Below, in pieces: positions 4,171 through 5,812 of a stretch of 5,812 nt of DNA. This DNA comes from Candidatus Altarchaeum sp. CG2_30_32_3053. Its GTDB lineage: Archaea > Altiarchaeota > Altiarchaeia > Altiarchaeales > Altiarchaeaceae. Below the pieces are notes generated by a model. It was not told the origin of the DNA. It ran no database searches and saw only the letters and a list, made by a program, of their open reading frames with translations. Position numbers and translations under genes: made by a program. Position 1 is the first letter of the stretch. Each line of letters begins with the position of its first letter. The stretch spans positions 1-5,812 of the forward strand of contig MNZY01000227.1 of the NCBI GenBank assembly GCA_001873845.1, written 5' to 3'.

Positions 4171-5522
4171 GGGGGGTGGGTATAAACATAGATTCCATAC
4201 CTGTTTGAATATATTTGGTTGTTGGTTACACTATTATTATCTGATAGTCGTATCTGAATTCCGATGTTGCTATTCTTAGCTACCTCGTTATTAGAAATAT
4301 TATGTAAAAAACCACCCCAGCAGTAAATACCATTACCATTCAAACTTATATTATTATTAGATATAGTATTATGTGACCCTTCCATAAAAATACCATCACC
4401 GTTCTTGCTTATATTGTTTCTAAAAATACCATTTCCTTTGGAGCCATATATTTTAATACCAACGGTGTAATCCACAAGATTACAGTTTTTTATAGTAATA
4501 TTATCATATCCACTCAAATGAATTCCATATCCATAGCTGCTTCCGTTCAAAGTCGCACCACCACAATCCAAAACCACATTACTTTTATTTATAATTATAA
4601 CTCCGCTTGTGCCAGAATCTACAATATTATAAACTCCATAACAAAGTATTGTGTCCACATTAATATACATATCATCATAGGGTACAAAACAAGTTGTAAT
4701 CTTTTTTGTTAGTTTGTTGTTTGTTTTATTAGTTTCATTAGTTACATTTTCGGGGTCAATCGATACGGTTAAAGTGTGTTCTCCTTCAGTAACAATCCAG
4801 TTGAAACTCAAATTCTTTTCAGAGTTTGCATTCAGATGAACAAACATATAATCGGTAAAGTTATCAATTACGATTTCAACTTTTGTGTAATCAATGTAGA
4901 CATTACCTAAATTTTTAACCAAAGTAATGATTTCTATAGTTTCACCAATAGTAGTTAAATTTCCAATGAAAGTAACATTCGCAACAGATAAGTCTGGTTT
5001 TTCGTGTTCTGGACAAATACAATCAGAACAATAACAACTCCCACATCCACATGACGAACATTCCTTACATTTTTCACAAGAATAATTAACATCATAAATT
5101 ATTAGTGCTTTATCATGTATTGAAGAATTAAAAGCAAAAGTATGATTTAGCGAACTTTCTACTCTTATCATGTTGTTCAAATCTTTTAAATAGAACTTTA
5201 TTCTTCCATCACTCAGATTTGCATTTCCTGTATTATTTAACCGTGTCTCAATATAAATCATTTTTCCTTCATCAATTTTTTCAGGGCATTTTGGACATTC
5301 TGCATTTGGACATTCAATTTTCGGACATTCCAGTTTTTTGCATTCAGAATCTTCCTTCGTTTCTACAGGTAAAGAAGTATTTTGATTATTTGAATTATTT
5401 TTGTTAAAACTTAAATTCGTATCTTCATTTATCTTATTTTGAGGCAACTCAAATATTATATAGGTAGATACTGCAAATATAATGACAAGCATTCCTAACA
5501 CCAAAAGAATTTTTGTATTCAT
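4122..5522 (-). CDS. Cys-rich CARDB and right-handed beta-helix surface protein (frame lost at C-terminus)
   Basis: The uninterrupted frame gives 466 residues. Residues 5-24 form a signal anchor (ILLVLGMLVIIFAVSTYIIF), followed by an Asn/Ser-rich linker. A pentapeptide Cys repeat (LECPKIECPNAECPKC) spans 64-79. A beta-rich segment lies at 87-145, and a second dense cluster has nine Cys between 149 and 170. Residues 176-275 look like a CARDB adhesion domain (PDLSVANVTFIG, VKNLGNV, WIVTEGEHTLTV). From about 284 a NosD-type right-handed beta-helix begins (VVLDCGGATLNG, then rungs such as YGIHLSGYDNITIKNC and GDGIFMEGSHNTISNN). About twenty N-glycosylation sequons fit an exported archaeal protein. 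At the C8 tract (4176-4169) the frame shifts; the last 16 or so residues, from about 451, are nonsense, and the true ending lies in the next frame. Ligand or activity is unknown; adhesion or sugar binding is plausible. Confidence 0.85.
   Translation of the reverse strand: MNTKILLVLGMLVIIFAVSTYIIFELPQNKINEDTNLSFNKNNSNNQNTSLPVETKEDSECKKLECPKIECPNAECPKCPEKIDEGKMIYIETRLNNTGNANLSDGRIKFYLKDLNNMIRVESSLNHTFAFNSSIHDKALIIYDVNYSCEKCKECSSCGCGSCYCSDCICPEHEKPDLSVANVTFIGNLTTIGETIEIITLVKNLGNVYIDYTKVEIVIDNFTDYMFVHLNANSEKNLSFNWIVTEGEHTLTVSIDPENVTNETNKTNNKLTKKITTCFVPYDDMYINVDTILCYGVYNIVDSGTSGVIIINKSNVVLDCGGATLNGSSYGYGIHLSGYDNITIKNCNLVDYTVGIKIYGSKGNGIFRNNISKNGDGIFMEGSHNTISNNNISLNGNGIYCWGGFLHNISNNEVAKNSNIGIQIRLSDNNSVTNNQIYSNRYGIYVYTHPPQYHQVQNLIKSIITP
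4169..4180. repeat. Homopolymer tract G8-T-G3 (C8 in the coding strand)
   Basis: The + strand reads eight G (4169-4176), T, then GGG. In the gene this is ACCCA followed by eight C, encoding His-Pro-Pro. Nine C would keep the reading frame with the intact downstream rungs. Such a tract is exceptional in this AT-rich window and is a natural slippage site. It may be a phase-variable switch, a fixed mutation or a sequencing error. Confidence 0.75.
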
Positions 5523-5550
5523 AATGTGGTTTTGTATCTTATGTTTAACT

Positions 5551-5560
5551 ATAATTAAAA
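5551..5560 (-). promoter_or_regulatory. Possible TATA box of the beta-helix gene
   Basis: The minus strand reads TTTTAATTAT, which would start transcription near 5529, about 7 bases before ATG 5522. There is no Shine-Dalgarno sequence. The upstream gene ends only 48 bases before this ATG, so co-transcription with it is the alternative. Confidence 0.3.
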
Positions 5561-5570
5561 TTTAAATAAA

Positions 5571-5810
5571 TTAAAAAATTTGTAAATAAAATTTAAATAA
5601 ATATCGCTGAAATTTTGTCTTTGTGTCCAGATAAATTTTATTTACTTTGTCTTCAACATCCTTCTTCTTTTGCACCAGATAGGATAAATTCAGAACTTCA
5701 AGTTTTGGATAAATCAGATCGTATTTTGAAGTAAAACACCCTAATGAAATCATCGTCATTTTTGCATTGTTGAGCATTTCTTTTTCTGCATCAATATTTA
5801 TATCAGAAAA
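5571..5810 (-). CDS. C-terminal end of an unrecognised protein (partial)
   Basis: The minus-strand frame is open from the right edge (FSDINIDAEKEM onward) to TAA 5573-5571, giving 79 residues; the start lies outside the window. An internal ATG at 5777 is not needed as a start, since the frame stays open upstream. The segment is soluble and charged: an acidic stretch, then MISLGCFTSKYDLIYPKL, then a Lys/Asp-rich probable helix (VQKKKDVEDKVNKIY), and an aromatic end. I recognise no family or catalytic motif. It runs in the same direction as the beta-helix gene 48 bases downstream, so the two may be linked, but the content gives no functional tie. Confidence 0.5.
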   Translation of the reverse strand, partial: FSDINIDAEKEMLNNAKMTMISLGCFTSKYDLIYPKLEVLNLSYLVQKKKDVEDKVNKIYLDTKTKFQRYLFKFYLQIF

Positions 5811-5812
5811 TT

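Noticed and set aside
5557..5602. 15-base direct repeat AAAATTTAAATAAAT at 5557-5571 and 5588-5602
   Set aside because: It is pure A/T low-complexity sequence, one copy partly within a coding end, and such matches are expected in this composition.
1..5812. CRISPR arrays, complete insertion sequences, integrase or attachment sites
   Set aside because: No regularly spaced repeats, transposase or integrase motifs were found on either strand.

Overview
The window is AT-rich (GC near 30% by eye) and looks like a chromosomal segment of an archaeon. The evidence is an archaeal-type NYN/LabA-like nuclease, a HepT-like HEPN protein of archaeal type, a tRNA-Gly with no encoded CCA, TATA-like boxes about 26 bases before predicted transcript starts, and start codons without Shine-Dalgarno sequences. 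Secreted CARDB plus right-handed beta-helix proteins are also common in uncultivated archaea. I cannot name the lineage; an Altiarchaeota-like or DPANN-like genome would fit, but that is a guess.

Layout: (1) 1-94 is the tail of an unrecognised + strand gene. (2) 95-460 has no gene but is full of inverted repeats, including a 147-base element (250-396) whose ends form an imperfect stem of about 27 pairs. (3) 461-969 is open in two + strand frames at once, one giving a very hydrophobic membrane-like protein and the other an Asn/Asp-rich hydrophilic one; only one is likely real. (4) 1113-1766 is pcm, protein-L-isoaspartate O-methyltransferase. (5) 1846-1917 is tRNA-Gly(GCC). (6) 1949-2946 is a two-gene unit: an intact NYN-domain nuclease followed by a HepT-like HEPN gene that is frameshifted and appears shortened at its end. 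(7) 2947-3048 is a short convergent intergenic region with T-rich termination signals on both strands. (8) 3049-5522, minus strand, is a two-gene unit for secreted proteins: first a Cys-rich CARDB/beta-helix protein, then a secreted zinc-metalloprotease-like protein. (9) 5571-5810 is the C-terminal end of an unrecognised minus-strand gene.

The right half is damaged. The HEPN gene changes frame. The protease has one in-frame TGA and ends inside its HEXXH zinc motif. The beta-helix protein changes frame at a run of eight C, and its missing 83-residue C-terminus lies intact in the next frame. Either this is an actively decaying or rearranged locus with a possibly phase-variable surface protein, or the assembly contains errors; sequence alone cannot decide.

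The genes fall into separate themes: protein repair (pcm), translation (tRNA-Gly), RNA cleavage by a possible NYN-HEPN pair, and cell-surface adhesion or proteolysis. No CRISPR array, complete insertion sequence or integrase was seen.
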